Below are positions 53,048 to 62,791 of a DNA stretch of 64,000 nt, in pieces; position 1 is the first letter of the stretch; each line of letters starts with the position of its first letter. The DNA is from an uncultured Alphaproteobacteria bacterium (GTDB lineage: Bacteria > Pseudomonadota > Alphaproteobacteria > Puniceispirillales > UBA1172). Made by a program: the position numbers and the translations under genes. Under the pieces are notes generated by a model. That model was not told where the DNA came from and did not search any database. It was given only the letters and a program-made list of their open reading frames with translations. The stretch spans positions 1 to 64,000 of the forward strand of contig CALFYS010000064.1 in the NCBI GenBank assembly GCA_937952245.1, given 5' to 3'.

Positions 53048-53914
53048 ATGAACTGGCTTTCAAAAAACGTCCTGCCAAAAATTAAGGCGCTGGTTAACCA
53101 GGAAAACGTCAAAGAAAACCTTTGGGTAAAATGCACATCATGCAGCCAGATGATGTTCCATCGTGACTTTGAAGAACAGTTCAACACCTGTTCCACCTGC
53201 GGCAATCATATGCCGCTGCCGCCGCAACGCCGTGTTGCTATGTTGCTGGATGGCGGTGCTGGAGAAGTGATTTCTCTTGAAAAACGTCAGGATGACCCCT
53301 TGCAATTCCGCGATATGAAACGCTATCAGGATCGCCTGAAAGACACCCGCAACAAGACCGGTGTTGATGACGCGATCTTTGTTGCCGCGGGCACGATCAA
53401 AGGCCAGAACGTTGTGATCGCCGCGTTTGATTTCCGCTTTATGGGCGGGTCCATGGGGCGTGCTGTCGGTGATGGTATTTTACACGCCGCCGAAGAAGCC
53501 TTGAAGCGCAACGCCGCCTTGATCACGGTTCCGTCCACGGGCGGTGCGAGAATGCAGGAAGGCATCCTGTCTTTGATGCAATTGCCGCGCACCATCATCG
53601 CTGTCAATAAAATGAAAACCGCTGGCCTGCCCTATCTGGTGTTGCTGGCGCATCCCACCACTGGCGGGGTGACAGCATCATTCGCCATGTTGGGGGATAT
53701 TCATATCGCTGAGCCGGGCGCGATTATCGGTTTTGCTGGTCGCCGCGTGATTGAAGAAACGGTTCGTGAAAAACTGCCCGAAGATTTCCAGACCGCTGAA
53801 TATCTGATGGAACATGGGATGGTGGATATGGTGACCCCACGGTCTGAACAACCTGAAGTGATTGGCCGTGTTCTTTCGATGCTGATGGATCAACCCGCGA
53901 AAGCAGCAGAATAA
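53048..53914 (+). CDS. accD: Acetyl-CoA carboxylase carboxyltransferase subunit beta
   Basis: The product has 288 residues from the ATG at 53048, which has GGAG 6 bases upstream. An N-terminal zinc ribbon (WVKCTSCSQMM and FNTCSTCGNHM, four Cys) precedes the carboxyltransferase domain with FRFMGGSMGRAVGDGI and STGGARMQEGILSLMQ. It works with AccA to carboxylate acetyl-CoA in fatty-acid synthesis. folC follows after 4 bases. Confidence 0.96.
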   Translation: MNWLSKNVLPKIKALVNQENVKENLWVKCTSCSQMMFHRDFEEQFNTCSTCGNHMPLPPQRRVAMLLDGGAGEVISLEKRQDDPLQFRDMKRYQDRLKDTRNKTGVDDAIFVAAGTIKGQNVVIAAFDFRFMGGSMGRAVGDGILHAAEEALKRNAALITVPSTGGARMQEGILSLMQLPRTIIAVNKMKTAGLPYLVLLAHPTTGGVTASFAMLGDIHIAEPGAIIGFAGRRVIEETVREKLPEDFQTAEYLMEHGMVDMVTPRSEQPEVIGRVLSMLMDQPAKAAE

Positions 53915-53918
53915 CCAG

Positions 53919-55250
53919 ATGACCACTGCTCTTATTCGCGCCGAAGCCGCCCTTGAACGGCTGGCTTTGCTTCACCCAAAATTAATTGATCTTGGCTTGG
54001 AACGTGGCCTTGGCTTGCTGGCCAAACTTGGCAATCCACAACATCAATTGCCGCCTGTGTTCCATGCCGCTGGCACCAATGGCAAAGGCTCAACCTTGGC
54101 GTTTATCCGCGCCATGATTGAAGCCAATGGGGAGACAGTCCATGGCTATTCTTCCCCGCATTTGGTCAGGTTTCATGAACGCATCCGCATTGCCAGCCAA
54201 TTGATCAGCGATGATGATTTGGCCGAACTTCTGGAAGAAGTCGAAGCCGCCAATGGCAATGACCCGATGACGTTTTTTGAGATCACCACCGCGGCGGCGA
54301 TGCTGGCCTTCAGTCGCAATCCCGCGGCGGCAACATTACTGGAAACAGGTTTGGGCGGCAGGGCTGATTCCACCAATGTGATTGCCTACCCCGCCGTCAA
54401 TATCATCACCCCGATTGCCCGTGATCATGAACATTTCTTAGGCGATACAATTGCCGCGATCGCTGGGGAAAAAGCCGGCATCATGCGCCGTGATGTGCCG
54501 TGTTTCAGCGCAACACAAGACGATGACGCCCGCCAAGCTTTACGCCAACACGCCGAAGGGCTGGGCACACCGCTCTATATCGCGGGCGACGATTTCAGCA
54601 TTACCCCTGATGATGCCGCTGATGGCACCCCTAATGGAAATGGCGTTACCGTTGAATTGGGCGCGCGCAAACTGCATTTGCCAAAGCTGGGGTTGCGCGG
54701 CAGGCATCAAGCCGAAAACGCCGGATTGGCCGCCGCCGCGGTGATGACGGTCTTCCCCAACATCAGCGATGAAACCTTGGCCCAAGGCGCGGCGAATGCC
54801 GAATGGCCCGGGCGCATCCAAAACCTGAGCCATGGCCAGCTGATCGAAGCCAAGAACAATCACATCTCGGTTTGGTTGGATGGCGCGCATAATGCCCATG
54901 GGGCGGCGGCTTTGGCCAATACCTTGCCGCAACTGGCGGATGGCCCATGGGTGCTGGTTTGCGGGGCGCTCAACACTCGTGATCCAAAAGATTTTCTGAT
55001 GCCGTTAAAAGATAAGCTTCATCACGCGATTTGCCTGACCATCCCTGACCAAGACGCCAGCCTGCCCAATCATGTGATCGCAGATGCGGCGCGGGATATT
55101 GGCCTTGATGCGGAAATAAGCACGGATATTGAAACCGCGATGGAGCAAGCCTACACGCTAGCTGACCGGATTGGCGGGAATATTATTATCGCGGGTTCAT
55201 TGTATCTGGCGGGTCATGTCCTGACCATCAACCAAACACTCCCCGCCTAG
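53919..55250 (+). CDS. folC: Bifunctional folylpolyglutamate synthase / dihydrofolate synthase
   Basis: The product has 443 residues of the Mur-ligase fold. The P-loop is AAGTNGKGSTLAFIR. FFEITTAAAMLAFSR and LLETGLGGRADSTNVI follow, with the substrate segment PIARDHEHFLGDTI. LDGAHNAHGAAAL lies in the C-terminal domain. It glutamylates folates. It is the last gene of the plus-strand block, converging on trxA. Confidence 0.94.
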   Translation: MTTALIRAEAALERLALLHPKLIDLGLERGLGLLAKLGNPQHQLPPVFHAAGTNGKGSTLAFIRAMIEANGETVHGYSSPHLVRFHERIRIASQLISDDDLAELLEEVEAANGNDPMTFFEITTAAAMLAFSRNPAAATLLETGLGGRADSTNVIAYPAVNIITPIARDHEHFLGDTIAAIAGEKAGIMRRDVPCFSATQDDDARQALRQHAEGLGTPLYIAGDDFSITPDDAADGTPNGNGVTVELGARKLHLPKLGLRGRHQAENAGLAAAAVMTVFPNISDETLAQGAANAEWPGRIQNLSHGQLIEAKNNHISVWLDGAHNAHGAAALANTLPQLADGPWVLVCGALNTRDPKDFLMPLKDKLHHAICLTIPDQDASLPNHVIADAARDIGLDAEISTDIETAMEQAYTLADRIGGNIIIAGSLYLAGHVLTINQTLPA

Positions 55251-55264
55251 CCTGATTACAGGCT
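55249..55264. terminator. Short hairpin across the folC and trxA stops
   Basis: A perfect 6-bp stem, AGCCTG-ATTA-CAGGCT, covers the end of the folC stop and the trxA stop. The two genes converge with only 5 bases between them. There is no long T run, so it is a weak, possibly bidirectional, terminator. Confidence 0.4.
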
Positions 55265-55576
55265 TTGTTCCACCCATTCGCTGAGCTTTGATTTTGGTGC
55301 CGCGCCAATTTTCTCGGCTTTGACTTCACCTTTATCAAAAATCAACAAGGTTGGGATGCCGCGCACGCCATATTGCATAGGGGTTTGCGGGTTTTCGTCA
55401 ATATTCACTTTAACGATTTTAACCTTGCCGGCCATTTCATCAGAAATTTCTTCCAGCGCGGGGCCAATTACCTTACAAGGGCCGCACCATTCTGCCCAGA
55501 AATCAACAACCACAGGAAGGTCGGATTCAAGCACTTCAGTGGTGAAATCATTATCAGTGGTGGTGACTGTTGGCAT
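55256..55576 (-). CDS. trxA: Thioredoxin
   Basis: The product has 106 residues from the ATG at 55576, which has GGAG 6 bases upstream. The active site is FWAEWCGPCK (Cys31 and Cys34). The cis-Pro is in YGVRGIPTLLIFDKGE. It reduces protein disulfides in the cytoplasm. It lies 53 bases after the addA stop. Confidence 0.96.
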   Translation of the reverse strand: MPTVTTTDNDFTTEVLESDLPVVVDFWAEWCGPCKVIGPALEEISDEMAGKVKIVKVNIDENPQTPMQYGVRGIPTLLIFDKGEVKAEKIGAAPKSKLSEWVEQSL

Positions 55577-55629
55577 GGTGAACTCCATCGTTATTGATCT
55601 TCTTAATGTAAGAAGACTAAACCTTACCG

Positions 55630-58600
55630 TCAAGATGTAGAGGTTAAAAGTCTTTCGATCACCATATCCATGGTTTTTTCATCAATCCAATGAAGGGCGG
55701 TGTTTTCCGTGTAAACAAGCCCTGCGGTGATGGTATGGCGGGGATAAATCCCCATCAAGACATGGCGATAGATGGCCATTTGATTGATATAATCGGGCGA
55801 AATATCACTTTCGTCTTTCGGCGGCAGGCCTGTTTTGAAATCAATAATCATGACGCGGTCTTCGGTGATCAACAACCTGTCGATGACGCCGCTGACAATA
55901 TGATCACCGATCCGCCCTGAGATTGGCACTTCAACCCGGGCTTGATCATCAAAAATCTTGGCCAAATCAGGTTCCGCCATCAAGCGATCCACGGCGGTGC
56001 GAATCTGGTCTTTGGCGGCATCATCAATCGCATGGGGGTAATGCGGGGCAAAGATTCGCGCCGCCGCCCGATCATGTTGGCTTGCCTCCAACCCCGGGAG
56101 GATTTCGAGCAACCGGTGGGTGATGCTGCCCCGCAACATCGCCGCCTGACGGGCTTGGCCTGATGGTGACGTGCCTTTATCGCTGATCCGATAGCGCGAC
56201 GGTGATAGCGGCCGTGGCGGGGTTTCTTCTATTGGGGCTTGTTGATAAAGCCAATCGGGCGGGGCGGGGCGTTCATTGGCGGGATTTGCCTCCCCGTCCT
56301 TTGCCGACACCCGATCTTCACGAACAGGGGCGGATTGATCCGTGGCAAGGCAAATGCCATCGCCATCAGGACGAGGAGTCGTGCCCTCCAGCCGTTCCAA
56401 AGCGGTGCGGCAAATCTGATACCAACTGCCCTCTAATTTACGTTTGCGAGTTGTTTCAAACCCCGCGATCAGCAAGCCTTCTTCCGCCCGTGTTAAGGCC
56501 ACATAAAGCAACCGATTGGCTTCTTCTTCAGCTTTGTCTTTCGCCAGCGCCTTGGCGGAGGCCACGGGTTCAACCTCAGGGTAGAAATCATTGCTCACGG
56601 GTTTGACCGGAAATGCCATGCCATCGCTTTCTACCACAACAAGCGGGTCTGATTTTGATGACGCCAACAGCATATCAGGCAGGATCACCACCGGTGATTC
56701 CAACCCTTTTGAGCCATGGATGGTCATGATTCTGATCTCATCATTATTCTTGGCGTTGCCATCACGGGTAACTTCCAAATCACTGTCTTTGATCATGGTC
56801 AGGAACAGTTGCAAAGATGGCGGATGAACCGTTTCAAAATCACGCAGAATATTCAAAAATTCAGCTAGAATATCCACCACAGGCGCGCCAAGACGTTGGA
56901 TAAAGGCCAAGCGTTGATCGGTGGTCAGCACATCTTGATAAAATTCATAAGGGGTCAGGGTTTCCGCCAAGCCCATCCAATGGGTCAATGTTGAATGGGC
57001 ATGGGCGTAAATCGCGTCATCATGTTCAGCGGCGAATTGCGCCAAACGCTGCATCAAACTGGCCTCACCTCGGTCATGGGCTAAGGCAAACAACTGGTCT
57101 TCATCCAGCCCCAGTAATGGTGATTTCAACACCGCCGCCAAGGTCAGGTCATCTTCAGGCAAGAGCATGATATGGCCAAGGGCGATTAAATCCATCACCG
57201 CGATATGATCCAGCATTTTCACACGGTCCGCCCCCGCCAATGGCAAGCCCGCCAAGCGCAATTCCCGATCCAGCATCACGCCAAACCGATCTCTTTTCTT
57301 CAACAGAATCATGACGTCACCGGGGCGCATCACCCGGCCTTTTGCGGGCAGGATACGCTGGCCAATCCATGACTTTAAAACGCCAGCGATTTTTGCCGCC
57401 AGATGTTGTTCAATACTGGCGTGATCACCACCATCAGGCAGGGTGAAGGCTTCCAGTGTTGCGGCGTCATCTTTTTCTTCGATCACCGGGTCTAGGATTT
57501 CAACAAAGCCAGCCTCGCCCAAGCGCGCCACAGGGTGCTGGGGAAATTCATCCCCCAAACCTTTCAGCCCGCCATTGAGGGATGCCACTTCATCGACCAA
57601 TTGAAGGATTGGCGCCGCTGTCCTGAAGGATGTGTTCATCGGCACGGTGGCAAAGGGTTTGCCCGCTTGGTCAGAAAGCGCTTTAAACCGCTGACGTTGG
57701 GCTTGAAACAATTCAGGCCGCGCGCCTTGGAAACTGTAGATGGATTGCTTGAAATCACCGACCGAGAACAAAGACCGGTCTGGCGTTTGGCCTTGGTCTT
57801 CGGCGTTATCAACAAAAAACTCCGCCGCAATCGCCGTCAGGATTTGCCATTGTTTCGGGCTTGTGTCTTGGGCTTCATCAATCAGCAGGTATTTAAGCCC
57901 GCGATCCAATTTATAGCGCACCCATGATGCCCCACCATCTTGGTGCAACAAATGGATGGTCTGGTGAATCAGATCATCATAATCCATCAAGCCCGCGTCG
58001 GTTTTGCGGCGGTGATACCCTGTCGCCATTTGCGAGGAGACCCTATAAAGATCATAGGTCAACATCGCCACATCAATGCCGTTTAACCGCTTGAGCAAGT
58101 CTTGAAGCGTGGCGGCGATTTGTTGGAACGCCTCTGTCAAATCAGGGTTCGCCTCTTGATTTTTCTTGCTGGGCAAATTCGCCCGAACCCCGCTTTCTTT
58201 GTTTAAAAACACCTCTGCCAAAGCCGTGATATTGTCTTGCTTTTGATCATCGTTAAGCTTGAGCCACGCCGACAGGCCCGTGCTGAATTTCTTTTCGGTG
58301 GCGTTGCCATCATGGCAAAGACCAACAAGGCGTTTTAATACCTCATGGGGCAAAGCCGCGATCATTTCCGCGATCATGGCCTGTTTGGTTTTTTCAGGGT
58401 CTTCGGCGGCATCGCCCACGCCTAAAGCTTCAAACAAACGGGTTTTCAACGCCACTGGATTGCTTTTCGCCAAGGCCAAAATCTCAGGGAACGCCAGCAT
58501 TTGGCTGGTCAATTCCACCATCTGATTTTCAGCGATATTCTGCCCCAAAGATAGCAATGACCGCATCACAAGCGGATCACCAGAGGTCAGGATTTGCGCC

Positions 58601-59106
58601 TGGGCTTCGGATTTCATCATCCGAATTTGGTCATCACTGGCCAGATCAAAATACGGCTGCACCCCTGCTTCTAATGGAAACCGCCTTAGAACCGATTGGG
58701 CAAAAGCGTGAACCGTTTCAATCCGCACCCCTGTGGGTTGATCAAGAAGATGGGCAAACAATTGCCGCCCTCGTTTGATCTGATCCTGACTAGGGCGGGG
58801 GATGCCCATGGCTTTAATCTCTTGGGTCAGCTCTGTTTCAGCAATCACCGCCCAACGTGCCAGCGTGGCAAAGAGACGGTCGCGCATTTCCGCCGCCGCC
58901 GCCCTTGTGTAGGTCACCGCCAGAATATCCGTCACCGCCGCGCCATTGATCAACAGCCGCAAGATGCGATTGGTCAAAACCCTTGTTTTTCCCGTGCCAG
59001 CATTGGCGGAAACCCAAACCGATTGCGCGGGGTCAGCGGCATCAAACTGTGTCATCACCGCATCATGGATAATGGCCTGTTTCTTTTTTGGGTCGAAATC
59101 GGTCAT
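55630..59106 (-). CDS. addA: Double-strand break repair helicase-nuclease AddA
   Basis: The product has 1158 residues. It is a UvrD-type (SF1A) helicase with Walker A VSANAGTGKTRVLTNR near residue 33, motif II LLIDEAQDTSPKQW, and MTIHGSKGLESPVVILP (motif V). The C-terminus is a RecB-family nuclease with VMIIDFKTGLPP. With AddB it resects double-strand breaks and feeds RecA. It overlaps addB by 4 bp. Confidence 0.95.
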   Translation of the reverse strand: MTDFDPKKKQAIIHDAVMTQFDAADPAQSVWVSANAGTGKTRVLTNRILRLLINGAAVTDILAVTYTRAAAAEMRDRLFATLARWAVIAETELTQEIKAMGIPRPSQDQIKRGRQLFAHLLDQPTGVRIETVHAFAQSVLRRFPLEAGVQPYFDLASDDQIRMMKSEAQAQILTSGDPLVMRSLLSLGQNIAENQMVELTSQMLAFPEILALAKSNPVALKTRLFEALGVGDAAEDPEKTKQAMIAEMIAALPHEVLKRLVGLCHDGNATEKKFSTGLSAWLKLNDDQKQDNITALAEVFLNKESGVRANLPSKKNQEANPDLTEAFQQIAATLQDLLKRLNGIDVAMLTYDLYRVSSQMATGYHRRKTDAGLMDYDDLIHQTIHLLHQDGGASWVRYKLDRGLKYLLIDEAQDTSPKQWQILTAIAAEFFVDNAEDQGQTPDRSLFSVGDFKQSIYSFQGARPELFQAQRQRFKALSDQAGKPFATVPMNTSFRTAAPILQLVDEVASLNGGLKGLGDEFPQHPVARLGEAGFVEILDPVIEEKDDAATLEAFTLPDGGDHASIEQHLAAKIAGVLKSWIGQRILPAKGRVMRPGDVMILLKKRDRFGVMLDRELRLAGLPLAGADRVKMLDHIAVMDLIALGHIMLLPEDDLTLAAVLKSPLLGLDEDQLFALAHDRGEASLMQRLAQFAAEHDDAIYAHAHSTLTHWMGLAETLTPYEFYQDVLTTDQRLAFIQRLGAPVVDILAEFLNILRDFETVHPPSLQLFLTMIKDSDLEVTRDGNAKNNDEIRIMTIHGSKGLESPVVILPDMLLASSKSDPLVVVESDGMAFPVKPVSNDFYPEVEPVASAKALAKDKAEEEANRLLYVALTRAEEGLLIAGFETTRKRKLEGSWYQICRTALERLEGTTPRPDGDGICLATDQSAPVREDRVSAKDGEANPANERPAPPDWLYQQAPIEETPPRPLSPSRYRISDKGTSPSGQARQAAMLRGSITHRLLEILPGLEASQHDRAAARIFAPHYPHAIDDAAKDQIRTAVDRLMAEPDLAKIFDDQARVEVPISGRIGDHIVSGVIDRLLITEDRVMIIDFKTGLPPKDESDISPDYINQMAIYRHVLMGIYPRHTITAGLVYTENTALHWIDEKTMDMVIERLLTSTS

Positions 59107-62100
59107 GCGCTTTCATCCCCATCATCGGCCATCACGCCCCATTCCGCGACCCGCGCCAAATGCCGATAATCACTATGGGGATTGGCTTCACTGGCCACGG
59201 GTTCAGCCCTATAGCCTTGGTCAGGGTTTTGAAACGTCGCCAGTAAATTGCTGATCCCTGCGCGGGCGTGATGGATGTAATCATCATCCTTTGGCGTGAC
59301 ATTCGACAATTGCCCCGCCGCGTTATGCTTGCCGCTTAATTTCCAATAGAACAATTGAATATCATCAAAAACATCATCACCCGCCGCGGTTACGGAGGCA
59401 AATCCGCCATCCGCCAAAATCAAGGCTTCAACCAACATCTGCAACGCCCGCCCGCCTTCAACCGCTTTTTTCGATGGCGCGGTGCCGGTTTTATAATCAA
59501 TGATGGTCGCCTTGCTTTCGGTGTCATAATCAATCCGGTCCGCCCGGGCGGTGATGATATGGTCAACCCCTGCCGCCGTCATGGTGATCTGGCCTTCGAT
59601 TTCAGCACAGCTTTGATGATTGCTGGCCGCCCTGATGTTTTCTTGATTGGCAATAAATTCAGCAATGCCTTCAAAACGTGGCCACCAAAACGCCATGACC
59701 GATGGGTTGTCTTTAAAAGGGGCGAAGGCATCTTGCCCCGCTTTGATCAACGCATCATAAGCGTGGTCAGCAGGCAAGGGTTGGGGATGGGCATCAATAT
59801 AGGCCGCCAAGGCTTCATGGATAATCGTGCCGCGATCCGCCGCGCCCAAATCTTCTTCCAAGACCGGCAAAGCTTTCAGATCAAGGATACGGCGGGCATA
59901 GACCGCGTAAGGATCCCGCAATAACGTATCCAACCCTGTTGCGGAAAATTGTCTTGGCCTTAAGGCCACTTCAGGTTTTGGTTCTGGCCTTGGGCAAGGG
60001 GTGACCGCCGCCGTTTTCGGGGTCAAAGCCTCCGCAAGGTCTTTGTACCGCTGGGCATCGGGCCATGATAATTGCGCCACATCCAAGACCGCATCTATCC
60101 GCCGCAACCATCGCGAGACTTGTGTTGGCGCGCCTTGATCACGTCCGGCTTGAGTGATCAACACTTCAGGTCTGGCCATGGCCATCACCGCGTCATGCGC
60201 CGCGTGGCCAATCCGCCAATGGGCATGGGGCAAGCCAAAATCAACCCGCATCGTGTTGCTCATCCAAGGGTCGGCAGGCGTTTCAGGGGGAGAGATTCCT
60301 TCGTTCATCCCGCCCAAGATCGTCAGGTCTGCCGCCTGCATACGTGCTTCCACCGTGCCCAAAATCGACAGTCTTGGGTGATCAATATGATCAGGATAAA
60401 TCACCTCACCATCCATCAGCACCTGCAAGACAGAAGCATAAGCGCGGGCTTCAAGGGGGGTGTTCTTTCCATGCAGCCCCAATTTATACATGAATTTCGC
60501 CAGCCTTGTGCCATCCTGCCCCTGCCATGGGTCCAAAAGGTCAGTGTCCGGCCGCGCCGCCAGCAATTCAGCCGCCTTACCATGGGCATCCGCGAAATCA
60601 GCAAGGGTCAGGTTGATCCGGCCTTCTAACTCCAACAACGGCATCATTGGTGCCATTAGGTGGTTTTCAACAAATTGGCCAAGGGATTTGCTTTCCTTTT
60701 TGGCTTTGGCGGCGATGGCCTTTAGCCCGCCTTCAATTTTAGGCCCGCGCAACACAAGCCGTTCCAATTTCCGCAATTCCTGCCGGAAACTGGCTTTATC
60801 AAGCCCCGCCGAGGCCAACCGATGCCGTGCCATGGCCAATAACGGCACCACCGCAAAATCAGATTGCCACGCTTCAATGATCAAGCGCATAAATTGCGCT
60901 GGTGAGGTTTGGGTCAATTTTTGCCCCGCGCTGGAAGAAACCATCACCCCCCAGCGTTTTAATTCACCAGAAACCATTTGCGAAAGCCGTTGATCACCGC
61001 TGATCAGCATGGCGGTTTTCCCCGGCGTCTCCAACACTTCCCGCATGGCAAGGGCGATCACTTCGGCTTCTTCGCGGCGGTCATAACAATCCACCCGCAT
61101 CAAGCCATCAAGACTATTGGGTTTAATATCCTGCCGTTCAGGGATCAGCCGCCATTGGCCAGATTGCTGGGCGGGGCGCATCGCCTCCCGCAAGAGCGCC
61201 AGCCTTCCTGTGGCGCGGGCATCATAGTGATCCGGTGATGCCTCAACCCCCGGCCAAAGGGCAATATCCCCCCGCGATACATCCAAGACCGCCAATAAAT
61301 GCGCCAATGGGTATTGCGGATGGGCAACCAACCCCGCATCAAAAAATCCATCTTGAGAGACATCAGGAGATGAACCAGAAGATGGGTTATCTTGATCAGA
61401 TGTCAGGATACGCCAGTCATCCTCCGGCATATCCATATCCAGCCCGGGCAAAACCAGATGCCCCCGTGGCAAGGTCAAAACAGCCTTCATCAAGTGTTGG
61501 GTTGAGGCCACGGAGCCTGTTGAACCGGCGATGACAACCAAGCCTTTTGGCGGGTTTTTCTGCCACGCTTCCGCCCGGGCTTCAATCGCGGCATTTTGCC
61601 AAATTACCGGATCAGATAATGATTTTTCCGCCAGCACCTCAGGCCATGATTGCGTGACAATTTTAAGAAAATTCAAAATCCGTTGCCAATGCCCGGCGTG
61701 GTCACCTTCGGTCAATCCATCCAATTGCGCAGGGTCACATCCGGCGGTTTGCATTTGATCCAAAAACTGCCCCAACGCCCGCGCCAGCGCCATGACTTCA
61801 GCATCTGAAAGTTGCGCCAAATCGGTTCCCGTCAGAAATTGCCTGACCAAACGGCTGAGAATCAATTGCCGATCCAGCCCGTCAATAATCGGCGGCTTAT
61901 CATCAGCGTCCCATCCGGCGGCGATCAATTCCGCGGCATCTTCATCAATATCACCGATGGGCATCATCCTTGGCAGCAATTGAGACCGCCCTTCCGCGAT
62001 CCGCAAGAATGATGTTCGCAAAGATTGTGATAATCGGCGGTTCGGCAGCAGGATGATGCTGTCCGACATATCTTGCGGGTCGTCCACCATGGCCAAAATT

Positions 62101-62174
62101 CCGCGCGCCAAATCATCAGCAAAGGGTCGCCCTGCTGGAATATGATGAAGATGTCCGCGATGCAATTCAGGCAT
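59103..62174 (-). CDS. addB: Double-strand break repair protein AddB
   Basis: The product has ~1023 residues if it begins at ATG 62174. The frame is open to a TTG at 62234, and neither has a clear ribosome site, so the start is uncertain. It is the alphaproteobacterial AddB type: the N-terminal helicase-like region lacks a Walker A, and the C-terminal RecB-like nuclease shows ATIIDYKTGTAPSKK. ILGGMNEGISPPETPADPWM is a conserved middle segment. The C-terminal tail has no Cys, so the Fe-S cluster of Bacillus AddB is absent. It sits 27-87 bases after tsaE. Confidence 0.92.
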   Translation of the reverse strand: MPELHRGHLHHIPAGRPFADDLARGILAMVDDPQDMSDSIILLPNRRLSQSLRTSFLRIAEGRSQLLPRMMPIGDIDEDAAELIAAGWDADDKPPIIDGLDRQLILSRLVRQFLTGTDLAQLSDAEVMALARALGQFLDQMQTAGCDPAQLDGLTEGDHAGHWQRILNFLKIVTQSWPEVLAEKSLSDPVIWQNAAIEARAEAWQKNPPKGLVVIAGSTGSVASTQHLMKAVLTLPRGHLVLPGLDMDMPEDDWRILTSDQDNPSSGSSPDVSQDGFFDAGLVAHPQYPLAHLLAVLDVSRGDIALWPGVEASPDHYDARATGRLALLREAMRPAQQSGQWRLIPERQDIKPNSLDGLMRVDCYDRREEAEVIALAMREVLETPGKTAMLISGDQRLSQMVSGELKRWGVMVSSSAGQKLTQTSPAQFMRLIIEAWQSDFAVVPLLAMARHRLASAGLDKASFRQELRKLERLVLRGPKIEGGLKAIAAKAKKESKSLGQFVENHLMAPMMPLLELEGRINLTLADFADAHGKAAELLAARPDTDLLDPWQGQDGTRLAKFMYKLGLHGKNTPLEARAYASVLQVLMDGEVIYPDHIDHPRLSILGTVEARMQAADLTILGGMNEGISPPETPADPWMSNTMRVDFGLPHAHWRIGHAAHDAVMAMARPEVLITQAGRDQGAPTQVSRWLRRIDAVLDVAQLSWPDAQRYKDLAEALTPKTAAVTPCPRPEPKPEVALRPRQFSATGLDTLLRDPYAVYARRILDLKALPVLEEDLGAADRGTIIHEALAAYIDAHPQPLPADHAYDALIKAGQDAFAPFKDNPSVMAFWWPRFEGIAEFIANQENIRAASNHQSCAEIEGQITMTAAGVDHIITARADRIDYDTESKATIIDYKTGTAPSKKAVEGGRALQMLVEALILADGGFASVTAAGDDVFDDIQLFYWKLSGKHNAAGQLSNVTPKDDDYIHHARAGISNLLATFQNPDQGYRAEPVASEANPHSDYRHLARVAEWGVMADDGDESA

Positions 62175-62261
62175 GGGGGTGATGGTATCCACTCTGGGTT
62201 GATGGGCAACACAGGCTTTTAACGTTACTGTCAAAAGTATAGGATAAGGCGGCGTTAAACT

Positions 62262-62780
62262 CTAGTCCTGCTGATGGGTCAGGATTTCAGCAAAATTGTT
62301 GGATAAGCGTTCAGGCCAATCGCTTCCCTCACCGGCAGAGAGAGATAACTGACGCGCCTCACCATCATGGCTTGGTTCAATCTTGATTTCCAACGCATGG
62401 GCAGGCATCAACCCCGCCAGCCGATCCGGCCATTCAATAATCATGGCATGGCGTGATAACGCTTCATCAAACCCCAATTCGATCACTTCATCAGGACCAT
62501 CAAGCCGCCATAAATCAAAATGCCAAATCTCACGGCCGGGGTCTGTTTCATCTGGCCAAGGGTAGGGCTGAACCAAGGTGAAAGTTGGGCTGGGAATATC
62601 ATCAGAAGCCATGCCCGCGTCATCAAGAATACGGCTGATCAGCCCCCGTGCTAGGGTGGATTTGCCTGCCCCAAGCCCGCCTTCAAGGGCGATGACATCA
62701 CCGCCTTTTAAAAGCCGCGCAAGAGAATGGCCGAAAGCAGTCATTGCCTCCGGCCCTTCACATATTGTTTTCAACACCAT
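62262..62780 (-). CDS. tsaE: tRNA threonylcarbamoyladenosine biosynthesis ATPase TsaE
   Basis: The product has 172 residues. The P-loop is LEGGLGAGKSTLARGL (residues ~32-47). PSPTFTLVQPYP and WHFDLWRLDGPDEVIELGFDE are the TsaE signatures. It supports the TsaB-TsaD complex in making t6A37 of tRNA. It lies 11 bases after ahcY and ahead of addB, on the same strand. The frequent alphaproteobacterial companions AmgK and MurU are not between tsaE and addB. Confidence 0.94.
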   Translation of the reverse strand: MVLKTICEGPEAMTAFGHSLARLLKGGDVIALEGGLGAGKSTLARGLISRILDDAGMASDDIPSPTFTLVQPYPWPDETDPGREIWHFDLWRLDGPDEVIELGFDEALSRHAMIIEWPDRLAGLMPAHALEIKIEPSHDGEARQLSLSAGEGSDWPERLSNNFAEILTHQQD

Positions 62781-62791
62781 AGTCAGGTGGA

